Source: Thiorhodococcus drewsii AZ1 | GTDB taxonomy: Bacteria; Pseudomonadota; Gammaproteobacteria; Chromatiales; Chromatiaceae | Reading direction: 5' to 3' | DNA: 64,000 bases | NCBI RefSeq assembly: GCF_000224065.1 | Contig: NZ_AFWT01000008.1 | Location: 1 to 64,000 of the forward strand | In this document: piece by piece, positions 1 to 10,398 of the stretch | Layout: the number at the start of each line of letters is the position of its first letter | Position numbering within the stretch: position 1 is the first letter of the stretch | The notes under the pieces: generated by a model | The model's database searches: none | Told to the model about the DNA's origin: nothing | The model's input: the letters and a program-made list of their open reading frames with translations, nothing else | Made by a program: the position numbers and the translations under genes

Positions 1-84
1 AATCGCGCGCCGGTTGCGGCGCGTGTCACCCAGATCAATCGAGGCCAATTCTTCCGACGCCCAGCCCATCGTGTGCTCCAACAT
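1..84 (-). CDS. IS4/Tn5-type transposase, N-terminal fragment (runs off left edge)
   Basis: An open frame starts at an ATG at 84 (minus strand) and is still open at base 1, giving 28 codons. The segment GWASEELASIDLGDTRRNRR matches the N-terminal DNA-binding domain of Tn5/IS50-type transposases, which share a W-A-x-x-E-F-x-x-A-x-LGD-x-R-x-x-R pattern. It is the start of an insertion sequence whose body lies outside the window. The catalytic DDE domain cannot be seen, so whether the gene is intact is unknown. The element's right-hand tip is probably within about 40 bases upstream of the start; CTGAGTGTACG read leftward from 119 is a possible tip. Confidence 0.6.
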   Translation of the reverse strand, partial: MLEHTMGWASEELASIDLGDTRRNRRAI

Positions 85-189
85 GTCTCAGAAAAAATAG
101 TTCGCTATCGTACACTCAGAGTTCTGTGTAATGGGATGCGTTAAGGCTTTGCGTGAGGACTCAAACAAGTGGCTGTGCGCGCTGATACC

Positions 190-212
190 GACCAGGACCT
201 ACTGTCCTGGTC
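190..212 (-). terminator. Stem-loop downstream of nadB
   Basis: A perfect 9-bp inverted repeat (GACCAGGAC / GTCCTGGTC) with a 5-base loop lies 93 bases past the nadB stop. No strong U-run follows on the minus strand, so it may be a weak terminator or an RNA-stabilising hairpin. Apart from this hairpin I see no gene in 85-304. Confidence 0.4.
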
Positions 213-304
213 ATGCTATTTTCTGGTCGCTCCCGATTCTACATGTTTCCATGGGGCCATTACTCCCTCCTTCTTCTGGGGCCAGAAAATGGCCAAAGTC
301 GAGT

Positions 305-1933
305 TCAATCCTTTTCCTTTGGCTGATAGGTATCCGGAATCAGAATGGTCGGGCCGTGCTGGCTCGGGTCCCTGAAGGGGAAGTCGAGCGTGTAGTGCAG
401 TCCTCGGCTTTCGCGACGGCGCAGCGCAGATTGGATGATGAGGTTCGAGACTTCCTGTAGATTGCGCAGCTCGATGAGGTCGTTGCTGACCCGGAAGTTG
501 CTGTAGTACTCGATGATCTCCTGCGCCAAGAGCTCGGTGCGGCGCTTGGCGCGTCTCAGTCGCTTGTTGGTGCGGACGATTCCGACGTAGTCCCACATGA
601 AGCGGCGCAGCTCCTCCCAGTTGTGGGTGACCACGACCTCCTCGTCGGGTTCGGTGACGCGGCTCTCGTCCCAGTGCGGGACCTCGACCGGGTCCGGGTA
701 CCGGTCCATCAGCCGCTCGATGTCCTGCGCGGCCGACTCCGAGTAGACCAGGCATTCCAGCAGCGAATTGCTGGCCATGCGGTTGGCGCCATGCAATCCG
801 GTATAGGCCGTTTCGCCGCTCGCATAGAGACCGAGCAGGTCGGTCCGCGCATGATGGTCGACCATGACCCCGCCACAGGTGTAGTGTGCGGCGGGAACGA
901 CGGGGATGGGCTCGCGGGTGATATCGATCCCGAGTTCGAGACAGTGCGCGTGGATGGTGGGGAAATGTTCGACGACGAAGTCCGAGGGGCGATGCGAGAT
1001 GTCCAGATAGAGGCACTCCGACCCCAAGCGCTTCATCTCATGGTCGATGGCGCGGGCCACGACGTCCCTTGGGGCCAGTTCGGCCCGGGGGTCGAAGCGC
1101 GGCATGAAGCGCTCGCCGTCTGGCAGCAGGAGTCTGGCGCCTTCGCCGCGCAGCGCCTCGCTGATGAGAAAGGTGCGGGCCTCCGGGTGATAAAGACAGG
1201 TCGGGTGGAACTGCATGAATTCCATGTTGGCCACCCGACAGCCAGCCCGCCAGGCCATGGCGATGCCGTCTCCGGTGGAGACGTCGGGATTGCTGGTATA
1301 GAGATAGACCTTGTTGGCCCCGCCGGTGGCCAGGATCACGAAGCGCGCGAGGAAGGTCTCGACCTGGCCGGTTCCGCGATCGAGAATATAGGCCCCCAGG
1401 CAGCGATTTTGCTCTTGGCCTGGGTGGTGTCTGGAGGTGATGAGATCGACCGCGATATGTTGTTCGTACAGCGTGACGTTGCTTTTGGCTCGAATTCTGC
1501 CCTCAAGGGTGTTGGCGACCGCCGCTCCGGTGGCGTCTGCGGCGTGAACCACGCGACGATGGGTGTGTCCGCCCTCGCGGGTGAGGTGATAGCCGCCGGC
1601 CGAGACGAATTCCTCGTCTCGGGTGAACTCGACCCCTTGGTCGAGCAGCCAGCGGATGTTGGCCGGTCCGCGCTCGACGACGAAGCGCACGGCCTCTGGG
1701 TCGCAGAGGCCGGCCCCGGCCTTGAGCGTGTCCTGCACGTGCGACTCGATCGAGTCCTTGGCGTCGAGCACGGCGGAGATGCCGCCCTGGGCGTAACGGG
1801 TACTGCCTTCGATCAACTCGCGCTTGGACACGACCGCGACCGAGAGGTCGTCGTGCAGTCGCAAGGCGAGACTCAGTCCCGCAGCACCGCTGCCGAGAAT
1901 GAGAACGTCGTGGCGAAAATAGTTTGCGGACAT
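305..1933 (-). CDS. nadB: L-aspartate oxidase NadB
   Basis: FAD enzyme that oxidises L-aspartate to iminoaspartate, the first step of de novo NAD synthesis with NadA; cytoplasmic. The N-terminus has the dinucleotide-binding motif [14 protein letters not shown]. It is followed by [13 protein letters not shown], the substrate-loop segment [14 protein letters not shown] and the capping motif [18 protein letters not shown], all typical of the NadB/fumarate reductase flavoprotein family. The length (542 aa) is normal for NadB, and the C-terminal helical region is present. It is transcribed divergently from rpoE, an order common in gammaproteobacteria. No oddities were seen. Confidence 0.95.
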   Translation of the reverse strand: MSANYFRHDVLILGSGAAGLSLALRLHDDLSVAVVSKRELIEGSTRYAQGGISAVLDAKDSIESHVQDTLKAGAGLCDPEAVRFVVERGPANIRWLLDQGVEFTRDEEFVSAGGYHLTREGGHTHRRVVHAADATGAAVANTLEGRIRAKSNVTLYEQHIAVDLITSRHHPGQEQNRCLGAYILDRGTGQVETFLARFVILATGGANKVYLYTSNPDVSTGDGIAMAWRAGCRVANMEFMQFHPTCLYHPEARTFLISEALRGEGARLLLPDGERFMPRFDPRAELAPRDVVARAIDHEMKRLGSECLYLDISHRPSDFVVEHFPTIHAHCLELGIDITREPIPVVPAAHYTCGGVMVDHHARTDLLGLYASGETAYTGLHGANRMASNSLLECLVYSESAAQDIERLMDRYPDPVEVPHWDESRVTEPDEEVVVTHNWEELRRFMWDYVGIVRTNKRLRRAKRRTELLAQEIIEYYSNFRVSNDLIELRNLQEVSNLIIQSALRRRESRGLHYTLDFPFRDPSQHGPTILIPDTYQPKEKD

Positions 1934-2106
1934 GGAATCACTCGTATGAAGGGCGGACGCTCTGCCGGCCCCAGGCGGCGGCGGTTCGCCAACTGCTGCG
2001 TCGATGGCCTGTCGCCATCCGGTATTTCAAGGGCTTTGCAATCGGGACCTAGGTCAAAATACCGCACTTTATTCGACTCGAATCGGCCGCATCCGTTCGC
2101 GGCCCA

Positions 2107-2133
2107 GAACTTCCCTTTCGGTGGATTGTCCAT
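2107..2133 (+). promoter_or_regulatory. Putative sigma-E promoter of rpoE
   Basis: GAACTT (2107-2112), a 16-base spacer and TCCAT (2129-2133) resemble the sigma-E/AlgU consensus GAACTT-N16-TCTGA. The site is about 45 bases before the chosen rpoE start. The -35 match is exact and the -10 match is partial. Autoregulation of rpoE is the rule in this family. Confidence 0.45.
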
Positions 2134-2175
2134 GCCAACGGAACCCATGGCTAGATGCCATACGGGGCCTGTCCT

Positions 2176-2754
2176 ATGACGGAGCGTCAAACCGACCAAG
2201 AATTGGTGGTGCGAGCTCAGTCGGGAGACAAGCGCGCCTTCGACCTGCTGGTCCTCAAATACCAGCAAAAGGTATCTAACCTGATTTCGCGATATCTCAG
2301 AGATCCGAGCGAAGTCTTGGACGTGACCCAGGACGCCTTTCTCAAGGCTTATCGTGCACTACCTGGATTTCGCGGCGAGAGTGCCTTCTACACCTGGCTC
2401 TATCGGATCGCTGTCAACACGGTCAAGAATCATTTGGTGGCGCAGGGCCGCAGGCCACCGGGAGACGATGTTGAGACCGAGGTGGCCGAGCAGATGGACG
2501 GAGGCGGTCGGTTGCGCGATTCCGCGACGCCCGAGCGGGCTCTGCTGACGGACGAGATCGCAAGCACTATTCAGGGAGCGCTCGACGATCTCCCGGAGGA
2601 TCTGCGCACGGCCATCATGTTGCGCGAATTCGAGGGGATGAGTTACGACGAGATCGCGACGGCGATGGAGTGCCCGATCGGAACCGTCAGATCAAGGATC
2701 TTCCGTGCCAGGGAGGCGATCGACAAGCGGCTGCGTCCATTGCTCGAGGCATGA
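2176..2754 (+). CDS. rpoE: RNA polymerase sigma-E factor (RpoE/AlgU)
   Basis: ECF sigma factor for the envelope stress response. It directs RNA polymerase to GAACTT-type promoters and is held inactive by RseA. Region 2 (LDVTQDAFLKAYRALPGFRG, FYTWLYRIAVNT) and region 4 (LREFEGMSYDEIATAMECP, GTVRSRIFRARE) are almost identical to E. coli RpoE. The ATG at 2176 (MTERQTDQEL) lines up with the E. coli start; an ATG seven codons upstream is possible but adds non-homologous residues. The gene heads the operon rpoE-rseA-rseB-rseC-degP. Confidence 0.96.
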   Translation: MTERQTDQELVVRAQSGDKRAFDLLVLKYQQKVSNLISRYLRDPSEVLDVTQDAFLKAYRALPGFRGESAFYTWLYRIAVNTVKNHLVAQGRRPPGDDVETEVAEQMDGGGRLRDSATPERALLTDEIASTIQGALDDLPEDLRTAIMLREFEGMSYDEIATAMECPIGTVRSRIFRAREAIDKRLRPLLEA

Positions 2755-2879
2755 GCGATGTCGTGGTCCAAAACAGACATGGCGATGACTTGCAGGAGGG
2801 TCGTCATGGCGACAAGGCTGAGGCGAATACTCGATCTCGATATGACAATGGCATAGATAATCAGCTCAGGCGTAAGACG

Positions 2880-3437
2880 ATGACCGACGAGCACAAACAG
2901 CGACTTTCGGAACTTCAGGATGGCGAGCTCGACTCCACAAGCGTAACGCGATTGCTCGATGACTTCGCGTGCGACCCCTCGTTGCGCGGGAGTTGGGAGC
3001 GTTACCACCTGATCGGCCAGGCGATCCGAGGAGAACCCCTGGACCTTGAACATCGGCGGATCGCCGATGCCGTTCGGTGCGCATTGGATGCCGAGCCTGT
3101 CATTTTGGCGCATCGCCGCAGGCGCTGGCCCGGACGTCACCAATTGCAGCGCGCGGCCGGAATGGCGCTGGCCGCATCGGTTGCCTTCGCGGTATTCCTC
3201 ATGGGGCCGATGTTCTATCAGGATCTGTTGCAGGACGACCAGCCGGTCGCTTCCTCGCCTCGCTTCGTCGAGCGTGCCGTGGCGCCGGCGTCGACGCAGC
3301 GCTGGCATCTCAATCGCCCGGACGTGGCCAATAAGCTCGACCTCTTCCTGGTGACCCACCAAGCGACGGCGCCGACGACAGGGGCCAAGGGCATGCTGCC
3401 ATATGCGACACTCGTCGGTTATGAACTGCCGCGTTGA
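2880..3437 (+). CDS. rseA: Anti-sigma-E factor RseA
   Basis: Inner-membrane anti-sigma factor; its cytoplasmic N-domain sequesters RpoE and is released by regulated proteolysis (DegS, RseP). The start MTDEHKQRLSELQDGELD and the segment SWERYHLIGQAIRGE match the RseA/MucA N-domain (E. coli: LSALMDGE, WESYHLIRDSMRG). A single transmembrane helix lies near residues 95-115 (GMALAASVAFAVFLMGPMF), followed by a periplasmic C-domain. The gene has 185 residues. The open frame extends 70 codons upstream but that part looks non-coding, so the ATG at 2880 is preferred. Its 3' end overlaps rseB. Confidence 0.9.
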   Translation: MTDEHKQRLSELQDGELDSTSVTRLLDDFACDPSLRGSWERYHLIGQAIRGEPLDLEHRRIADAVRCALDAEPVILAHRRRRWPGRHQLQRAAGMALAASVAFAVFLMGPMFYQDLLQDDQPVASSPRFVERAVAPASTQRWHLNRPDVANKLDLFLVTHQATAPTTGAKGMLPYATLVGYELPR

Positions 3438-4443
3438 TCGGCACGGGGGGCTCCGTTTGAGCGGGGCGGCTCTTAGGCGCGCGGTCGTGTGTTTCGGGGT
3501 TGGGATCTGTGGTTTCGGGGCTGCGCCCTGGACGTTTGCTGGAGACCAGGGGGCGAGTGAGGTGATCGCCGCACCCTCCGAGGACGTGAGCGCGCTGCTT
3601 GCGCGGATGGCCGAGGCGGTGCGCGTTCTGAGTTACGAGGGCACCGTCGTCTATCTGCATGAAAATCGTCTGGATGCCTTGAGTCTGGTGCATCGTGTCG
3701 AGAAGGGTCAGGTCCAGGAGCGTCTCATTTCGTTGAGCGGTCCCGTTCAGGCGACCGCCCGCCAGCATGATCGTGTCATGTGCGTGTTGCCCAACGGTCA
3801 CCCGATCTCGGTCGAAGCCGAGAACGGTCCCGGTTTTCTCGATGCCAAGGGCATCGATCCGACGGTTCTGGGACGCTATTACCGGATCGCGGCGCTCGGG
3901 TCCGCGCGAGTTGCCGGACGCGATACGGACGTGGTCGGCATCATCCCGCGTGACAATTTGCGTTATGGATATCAGTTCCATATCGATCGCAAGACGGCCT
4001 TGCCGCTCAAGTCCGACCTGATCGATGCCAATCGGGAACCGCTCGAACAGCTGATGTTCACCGCGATCAGTCTGCAACCCTCGGACGGAGAGCCACCACG
4101 CGATGGTCCGCCCTCGGTGCGCAATGCGCCGGTCGCTGGGAGCGAGGGTGAGTGGCGTTTCGAGGATCCGCCGGCGGGATTCGATTTGGTGATGCATAAC
4201 GGCTTGAAACAGACAGACGACTCGACGGTCGAGCATTACCTCTTCACGGATCGCCTCTCGTCCTATTCCGTCTACATCGAGGCGGGTGCTTCGGATGGTT
4301 TGGAAGGCTCGGCCAATATCGGCGCCGTGCACGCGGTCGGTCGTCGTGTCGATGGGTATCAGGTGACGGTGGTCGGGGAAGTGCCTCTGGAGACCGTTCA
4401 AACCGCTATTGCCGGCGTGCGTCACGTACGCTCGGCGCACTGA
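3403..4443 (+). CDS. rseB: Sigma-E regulatory protein RseB (MucB)
   Basis: Periplasmic protein that binds the RseA periplasmic domain and shields it from DegS until lipoprotein or LPS signals displace it. An N-terminal signal sequence (RRAVVCFGVGICGFGAAPWTFA) precedes the MucB/RseB N-domain with LLARMAEAVRVLSYEGTVVYL and the LIDANREPLEQLMFT strand. The C-domain includes DRLSSYSVYIE. The length of 346 aa is typical. It overlaps rseA by 35 bases; a second ATG at 3421 gives a shorter leader and is equally possible. Confidence 0.92.
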   Translation: MRHSSVMNCRVDRHGGLRLSGAALRRAVVCFGVGICGFGAAPWTFAGDQGASEVIAAPSEDVSALLARMAEAVRVLSYEGTVVYLHENRLDALSLVHRVEKGQVQERLISLSGPVQATARQHDRVMCVLPNGHPISVEAENGPGFLDAKGIDPTVLGRYYRIAALGSARVAGRDTDVVGIIPRDNLRYGYQFHIDRKTALPLKSDLIDANREPLEQLMFTAISLQPSDGEPPRDGPPSVRNAPVAGSEGEWRFEDPPAGFDLVMHNGLKQTDDSTVEHYLFTDRLSSYSVYIEAGASDGLEGSANIGAVHAVGRRVDGYQVTVVGEVPLETVQTAIAGVRHVRSAH

Positions 4444-4451
4444 GGCGTGAG

Positions 4452-4946
4452 ATGATTGAGCAAGAGGGAACCGTGGTCGCCGTTATCGGGCGGTATGCGC
4501 GGGTTCGCACCGAGCGTCGTGGGGCTTGCGGCAATTGTTCAGTGAGCAACGCCTGCGGGACCTCTTTGCTGGAACGTTTCTTCGGACGGCGTCCGGGCGA
4601 GCTGACCCTGCTCAATGTGCCGAGTGCCGGCGTCGGCGAGCGGGTCGTGGTCGGGGTCAGCGAGCAGGGCTTGTTGCGCGCCTCGATCGCCGCCTATCTC
4701 GTCCCGGTGCTTGCGCTGATCGGCGGAGCGATGGTGGGCGACACCTGGGGTGGCGATTATCGCGGTATCGCGAGTCTCCTAGGCGCGGGTTTGGGGCTGA
4801 CACTGGCATTGCTTTGGCTGCGTCGCTACAGTGTCTTATCGGTGCGGCACCCAGAGCGCCAGTCATTGATTCTCAAACGACTAGAACCCCATTCGATCGC
4901 CGTCGCAGTGCCTGCGGCGCATTGCGAAACGCGCGATCGCGATTAA
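4452..4946 (+). CDS. rseC: SoxR-reducing/sigma-E modulator protein RseC
   Basis: Small inner-membrane protein of the RseC/MucC family, linked to positive modulation of sigma-E and to keeping SoxR reduced with the Rsx complex. The N-terminus MIEQEGTVVAVIGRYARVRTE is followed by the family's Cys cluster (ACGNCSVSNACG). Two membrane helices follow at about residues 77-95 and 101-118. The length is 164 aa. It starts 8 bases after rseB and ends 10 bases before degP, so all three are surely co-transcribed. Confidence 0.9.
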   Translation: MIEQEGTVVAVIGRYARVRTERRGACGNCSVSNACGTSLLERFFGRRPGELTLLNVPSAGVGERVVVGVSEQGLLRASIAAYLVPVLALIGGAMVGDTWGGDYRGIASLLGAGLGLTLALLWLRRYSVLSVRHPERQSLILKRLEPHSIAVAVPAAHCETRDRD

Positions 4947-4956
4947 CGGAGCATCC

Positions 4957-6384
4957 ATGCGATCCTCACCCGCCCTGTCACTCGCCTTTATCGCCCTGTT
5001 CTGTTGCGCGCTGGCGCCTGGGATGGCCGTCAGTCGCGAACTTCCCGACTTCACTGCGCTCGTTGCGAAGAACGGGCCGGCCGTCGTGAACATCAGTACC
5101 AAGCAGACGACGACCGCCACCACGCCCGGCCTGCGCGGCTTTTCGCTTCCGGACCTGCCGGACGACAGCCCGCTCCAGGATTTTTTCCGCCACTTCTTCG
5201 GCGAGGAGGGCGATCTTCCGGACGACAACATTCAGGCCCGTTCGCTCGGGTCGGGCTTCATCGTGTCCTCGGACGGTTACGTGTTGACCAACTCGCACGT
5301 GGTCGAAAGTGCCGATGAAATCGTGGTACGCACCAGCGACCGCCGCGAATTCGTCGCCACGCTGGTTGGGACCGACAAGCGCAGCGACATCGCGCTTCTC
5401 AAAGTGGACGGAACGAATCTGCCCACGGCTCGGATCGGCTCTTCCAAGGATTTGCAGGTCGGCGAATGGGTGCTCGCGATCGGTTCGCCATTCGGCTTCG
5501 AGTCCTCGGCGACGGCGGGGATCGTCAGCGCCAAGGGGCGCAGTCTGCCGACCGAAAACTATGTGCCCTTCATCCAGACGGATGTCGCCATCAATCCGGG
5601 CAACTCGGGCGGCCCCTTGTTCAACCTCGACGGCGATGTGGTCGGCGTCAACAGCCAGATCTACAGCCGCACCGGCGGCTTCATGGGGTTGTCCTTTGCC
5701 ATCCCGATCGACGTCGCGATGGACGTGGTCAACCAGCTCAAGACCAAGGGGCGTGTCAGTCGGGGTTGGCTCGGCGTCTTGATTCAGGACGTGACCCGCG
5801 AGTTGGCCGAGTCCTTCGGGATGCCTCAGCCGAGGGGGGCGCTGGTGGCCCAGGTGCTGCCGAACAGCCCGGCCGAGGCGGCCGATCTGCGCCCGGGCGA
5901 CGTCATCCTCAGCTTCAATGGGCGCGACGTGGTCACCTCCAGCACCTTACCGCCGTTGGTCGGCGAGACGGCGGTCGGTGCCGAGGCCAAGTTGCAGGTG
6001 TTGCGACGCGGTAAGAAGGTCGATCTGAGCGTGAAGATCGAGGAACTCCCGGATGAGGAGCAGGCCGCATCCCCCGGTCAGGCTCCGCTGGAGGAGCCGG
6101 CCAATCGAGTCGGTCTGGTGGTGCGCGATCTGACCGCCGATCAGCGTCAGCAGTTGGGCCTCGCTCAGGGCGGCATCCTGGTCGAGGGCGTGGATCCTGG
6201 GCCGGCGGATGATGCCGGAATCGCGCCGGGCGACGTCATTCTCATGTTCGACAATCAGCCGGTTGCGAATGTGTCCGGTTTCAATCAGATCCTGGATGCG
6301 GTTTCGCCGGGTAAACCTGTGGCGGTACTCGTGCAACGCGGAGAGAGCCGCATGTTCTACGCTATCAAGGTTCCCAAGAGCTGA
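4957..6384 (+). CDS. degP: Periplasmic serine protease/chaperone DegP (MucD type, DegQ family)
   Basis: Periplasmic quality-control protease. A signal peptide spans about residues 1-26. The trypsin-like domain shows the full triad: His114 (TNSHVV), Asp144 (SDIALLKV) and Ser217 (NPGNSGGP). Two PDZ domains follow at about residues 265-355 and 375-470. The length of 475 aa fits MucD/DegQ. It closes the rpoE-rseABC operon, as mucD does in Pseudomonas, so it is both an output of sigma-E and a brake on it. A strong stem-loop follows 18 bases downstream. Confidence 0.95.
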   Translation: MRSSPALSLAFIALFCCALAPGMAVSRELPDFTALVAKNGPAVVNISTKQTTTATTPGLRGFSLPDLPDDSPLQDFFRHFFGEEGDLPDDNIQARSLGSGFIVSSDGYVLTNSHVVESADEIVVRTSDRREFVATLVGTDKRSDIALLKVDGTNLPTARIGSSKDLQVGEWVLAIGSPFGFESSATAGIVSAKGRSLPTENYVPFIQTDVAINPGNSGGPLFNLDGDVVGVNSQIYSRTGGFMGLSFAIPIDVAMDVVNQLKTKGRVSRGWLGVLIQDVTRELAESFGMPQPRGALVAQVLPNSPAEAADLRPGDVILSFNGRDVVTSSTLPPLVGETAVGAEAKLQVLRRGKKVDLSVKIEELPDEEQAASPGQAPLEEPANRVGLVVRDLTADQRQQLGLAQGGILVEGVDPGPADDAGIAPGDVILMFDNQPVANVSGFNQILDAVSPGKPVAVLVQRGESRMFYAIKVPKS

Positions 6385-6402
6385 TTCTGGCTCGGGAGTC
6401 AT

Positions 6403-6434
6403 GGATTGTCCGCCGCAAAGGCGGCGGACAATCC
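6403..6434 (+). terminator. Stem-loop terminator after degP
   Basis: A perfect 14-bp stem (6403-6416 with 6421-6434, core TCCGCCGC/GCGGCGGA) with the 4-base loop AAAG lies just after the degP stop. The downstream tract GTTCGTTTG is only weakly T-rich. It separates the sigma-E operon from lepA. Confidence 0.75.
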
Positions 6435-6644
6435 GTTCGTTTGATCGCGCCGGATTCCTTCAGGTCTGCTACTATTGCGCGTTCTTCAGCGCGCAGTTTC
6501 CTTCGTGATCCGCCGATTCGGACCCGATCTCTTATTTTCCGATGGTCCTCCGAAGGCTCGATCGGCGTTTTCCCATGGACTGCGATCCGTTTCGGCGGCG
6601 TCTGGCGTACCGCTTTCACTTGCCTCTGGGCCTCCTGAATATCG

Positions 6645-8447
<1,803 letters not shown>

Positions 8448-8468
8448 TCCCTTGGAATTGAGAACTAA

Positions 8469-9302
8469 GTGACAGAGTCGACCATGACCTTTGATTTTCC
8501 GGCTTTTTTGGTGTTGGCGTCCTTTCTGACCGGCGGTATTTGGCTGGTCGACGCCCTCGTTTTCGCCCCGCGGCGGCGTAAAGCGGTCGAGGCGGGCACG
8601 CCCTACAAGGAGCCGGTCCTGGTCGAGTATGCCCGCTCCTTCTTTCCCGTGATCTTCGCGGTACTCATCCTGCGCTCCTTTCTGGTGGAGCCTTTTCGGA
8701 TTCCGTCCAACTCGATGATGCCGACCCTGTTGACCGGCGATTTCATCCTGGTCAACAAATTCTCGTACGGTCTGCGTCTGCCGGTGCTCAACGCCAAGTT
8801 CCTCGACCTCGGTGAGCCGCATCGCGGCGATGTGGTGGTCTTTCGGTATCCGCTGGATCCCAAGGTCGACTACATCAAGCGCGTCATCGGTCTGCCTGGA
8901 GATAAGGTCTACTATCGCAACAAGACGGTGCTGGTGAACGATCAACCGATGGCACAGCTGCCGGTCGGCGAGTACACCGGCGTTGGCTCGGGACGAGAGA
9001 TGACCGGTGCGCGAGAGGCGCTGGAAAGTCTCGATGGAGTCGATCACAGCATTTTGACGCGCCCTGCCGCGCCCGATCTTCCCTTCGGTTGCCGGGTCCT
9101 CGCGCATGGCCCCGTCGTCGTGCCGCCCGGGCATTACTTCGTGATGGGGGACAATCGGGACAACAGCAACGACAGCCGCTGCTGGGGGTTCGTCCCCGAG
9201 GAAAATCTGGTCGGCAAGGCATTCGGTATCTGGATGCATTGGGACGGACAGCGTGACGGCTTCCCGATCGCCTGGTCGCGTTTGGGGAGCGCAATCGATT
9301 GA
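8469..9302 (+). CDS. lepB: Signal peptidase I
   Basis: Inner-membrane leader peptidase. Two N-terminal membrane helices (about 12-32 and 58-74) precede the catalytic domain, with the nucleophile Ser82 in PSNSMMPTL and general base Lys137 in DYIKRVIGLPGD. Box E, MGDNRDNSNDSRCWGFVP, is complete. The length is 277 aa from the GTG at 8469; an in-frame ATG at 8484 would shorten it by five residues. It is coupled to lepA (21-base gap) and followed by the rnc-era-recO genes. Confidence 0.95.
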   Translation: MTESTMTFDFPAFLVLASFLTGGIWLVDALVFAPRRRKAVEAGTPYKEPVLVEYARSFFPVIFAVLILRSFLVEPFRIPSNSMMPTLLTGDFILVNKFSYGLRLPVLNAKFLDLGEPHRGDVVVFRYPLDPKVDYIKRVIGLPGDKVYYRNKTVLVNDQPMAQLPVGEYTGVGSGREMTGAREALESLDGVDHSILTRPAAPDLPFGCRVLAHGPVVVPPGHYFVMGDNRDNSNDSRCWGFVPEENLVGKAFGIWMHWDGQRDGFPIAWSRLGSAID

Positions 9303-9319
9303 TTTCGGAGCATGTCGAT

Positions 9320-9724
9320 ATGTCGAGTTCATGGGTTGGTGTTTCGCGCCTGGGGCCATCGCGTCAGGCCGGCTTGGGTCTGTTCGGTTTCATCTTTGTG
9401 ATCGGGTTGGCCGCCTTTTTCGTGACGATTCTCTTGAAGGTCGGTCCGACCTATCAGAATTTCTGGACCGCCCGCACTATCTTGCATGAGGTCGCGAGTC
9501 CCAACCAAACGATCGAGGGCGGTGCGCGAGGTATCGCGAGCGCCATTGGAAAGCGTTTGGATATCAACATGATGTCGTTTCCGACTCAGAAGGAGTTCAC
9601 GATCAAGAAGCTCGACAGCAAGACCTATCAGGTGACGCTCGACTACGAGCAGCGCGTGCATCTCTTCTTCAACGTCGATGCCGTAACAAGCTTCAAAGAC
9701 CAGGTGGAAGTCCAGACCCAGTGA
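9320..9724 (+). CDS. DUF4845 membrane protein between lepB and rnc
   Basis: Small protein with one N-terminal membrane helix (LGLFGFIFVIGLAAFFVTILLKVGP) and a periplasmic remainder ending in a YEQRVHLFFNVDAV strand. Proteins of this kind (DUF4845) are regularly encoded between lepB and rnc in gamma- and betaproteobacteria; their function is not established. The ATG at 9320, preceded by CGGAG, is preferred over a TTG at 9299. The stop overlaps the GTG start of rnc (GTGA), indicating translational coupling. Confidence 0.8.
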   Translation: MSSSWVGVSRLGPSRQAGLGLFGFIFVIGLAAFFVTILLKVGPTYQNFWTARTILHEVASPNQTIEGGARGIASAIGKRLDINMMSFPTQKEFTIKKLDSKTYQVTLDYEQRVHLFFNVDAVTSFKDQVEVQTQ

Positions 9725-10398
9725 ACGCTGATCCACGCCGCCTCGCACAGGCATTGGGGCATTTTTTTGAGCAGGGCGGTTTGCTCGAACAGGCGTTGAC
9801 GCATCGCAGCGTCGGACCCACGAATAACGAGCGGCTCGAATTTCTGGGCGACGCGCTGATTGGGTTCGTGATCGCGGAGACGCTCTGTCTGCGCTTCCCT
9901 CAGGCCGACGAGGGCACGCTGAGTCGGCTGCGGGCCTCGCTGGTGAAGCGAGAATCGCTCGCCAAGCTCGCGCGTGGATTGAAGCTCGGGGACTACCTGC
10001 GTCTCGGTGCGGGCGAGCTGCGTACGGGCGGCCATGCGCGCGACTCGATTCTGGCCGACGCGCTCGAGGCCGTGTTCGGCGCCGTCTATCTGGATGGCGG
10101 CTTCGATGCCGCGCGTAAGGTGGTGCTGAATCTGTTCGCGGGTCGTTTGGAGCAGACGGATGCCGCGCATGCCGGAAAGGATCCCAAGACGCGTCTCCAG
10201 GAGTGGCTGCAGTCGCGCAAGCGTCCGCTCCCCGAGTATGTGGTGCTCTCGATCGGCGGCAATCAGCACGATCAAACCTTTACCGTGAGCTGTTTGCTCA
10301 ACGACCTCAACGAAAGCACCCGGGGCGAGGGCACGAGCCGGCGTCGAGCCGAGCAGGCCGCCGCGCAGGCGATGCTGGAGAAAATCGAGAATGCCTGA
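9721..10398 (+). CDS. rnc: Ribonuclease III
   Basis: Double-strand-specific endoribonuclease that processes rRNA precursors and some mRNAs. The signature NERLEFLGDALIGFV carries the Mg-binding acidic residues, a second acidic cluster is in DALEAVFGAVYLDGG, and a C-terminal dsRNA-binding domain begins near residue 155 (DPKTRLQEWLQSRKRPLPEY). The length is 225 aa. The GTG start overlaps the upstream stop, and the 3' end overlaps era by 8 bases. Confidence 0.96.
   Translation: MNADPRRLAQALGHFFEQGGLLEQALTHRSVGPTNNERLEFLGDALIGFVIAETLCLRFPQADEGTLSRLRASLVKRESLAKLARGLKLGDYLRLGAGELRTGGHARDSILADALEAVFGAVYLDGGFDAARKVVLNLFAGRLEQTDAAHAGKDPKTRLQEWLQSRKRPLPEYVVLSIGGNQHDQTFTVSCLLNDLNESTRGEGTSRRRAEQAAAQAMLEKIENA

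Noticed and set aside
131-460. Plus-strand frame of 109 codons at the left end
   Set aside because: Its 3' half is antisense to nadB, there is no ribosome site, and the composition is that of a shadow frame.
623-2179. 518-codon plus-strand frame opposite nadB
   Set aside because: Antisense to a fully recognisable nadB; length is a by-product of high GC.
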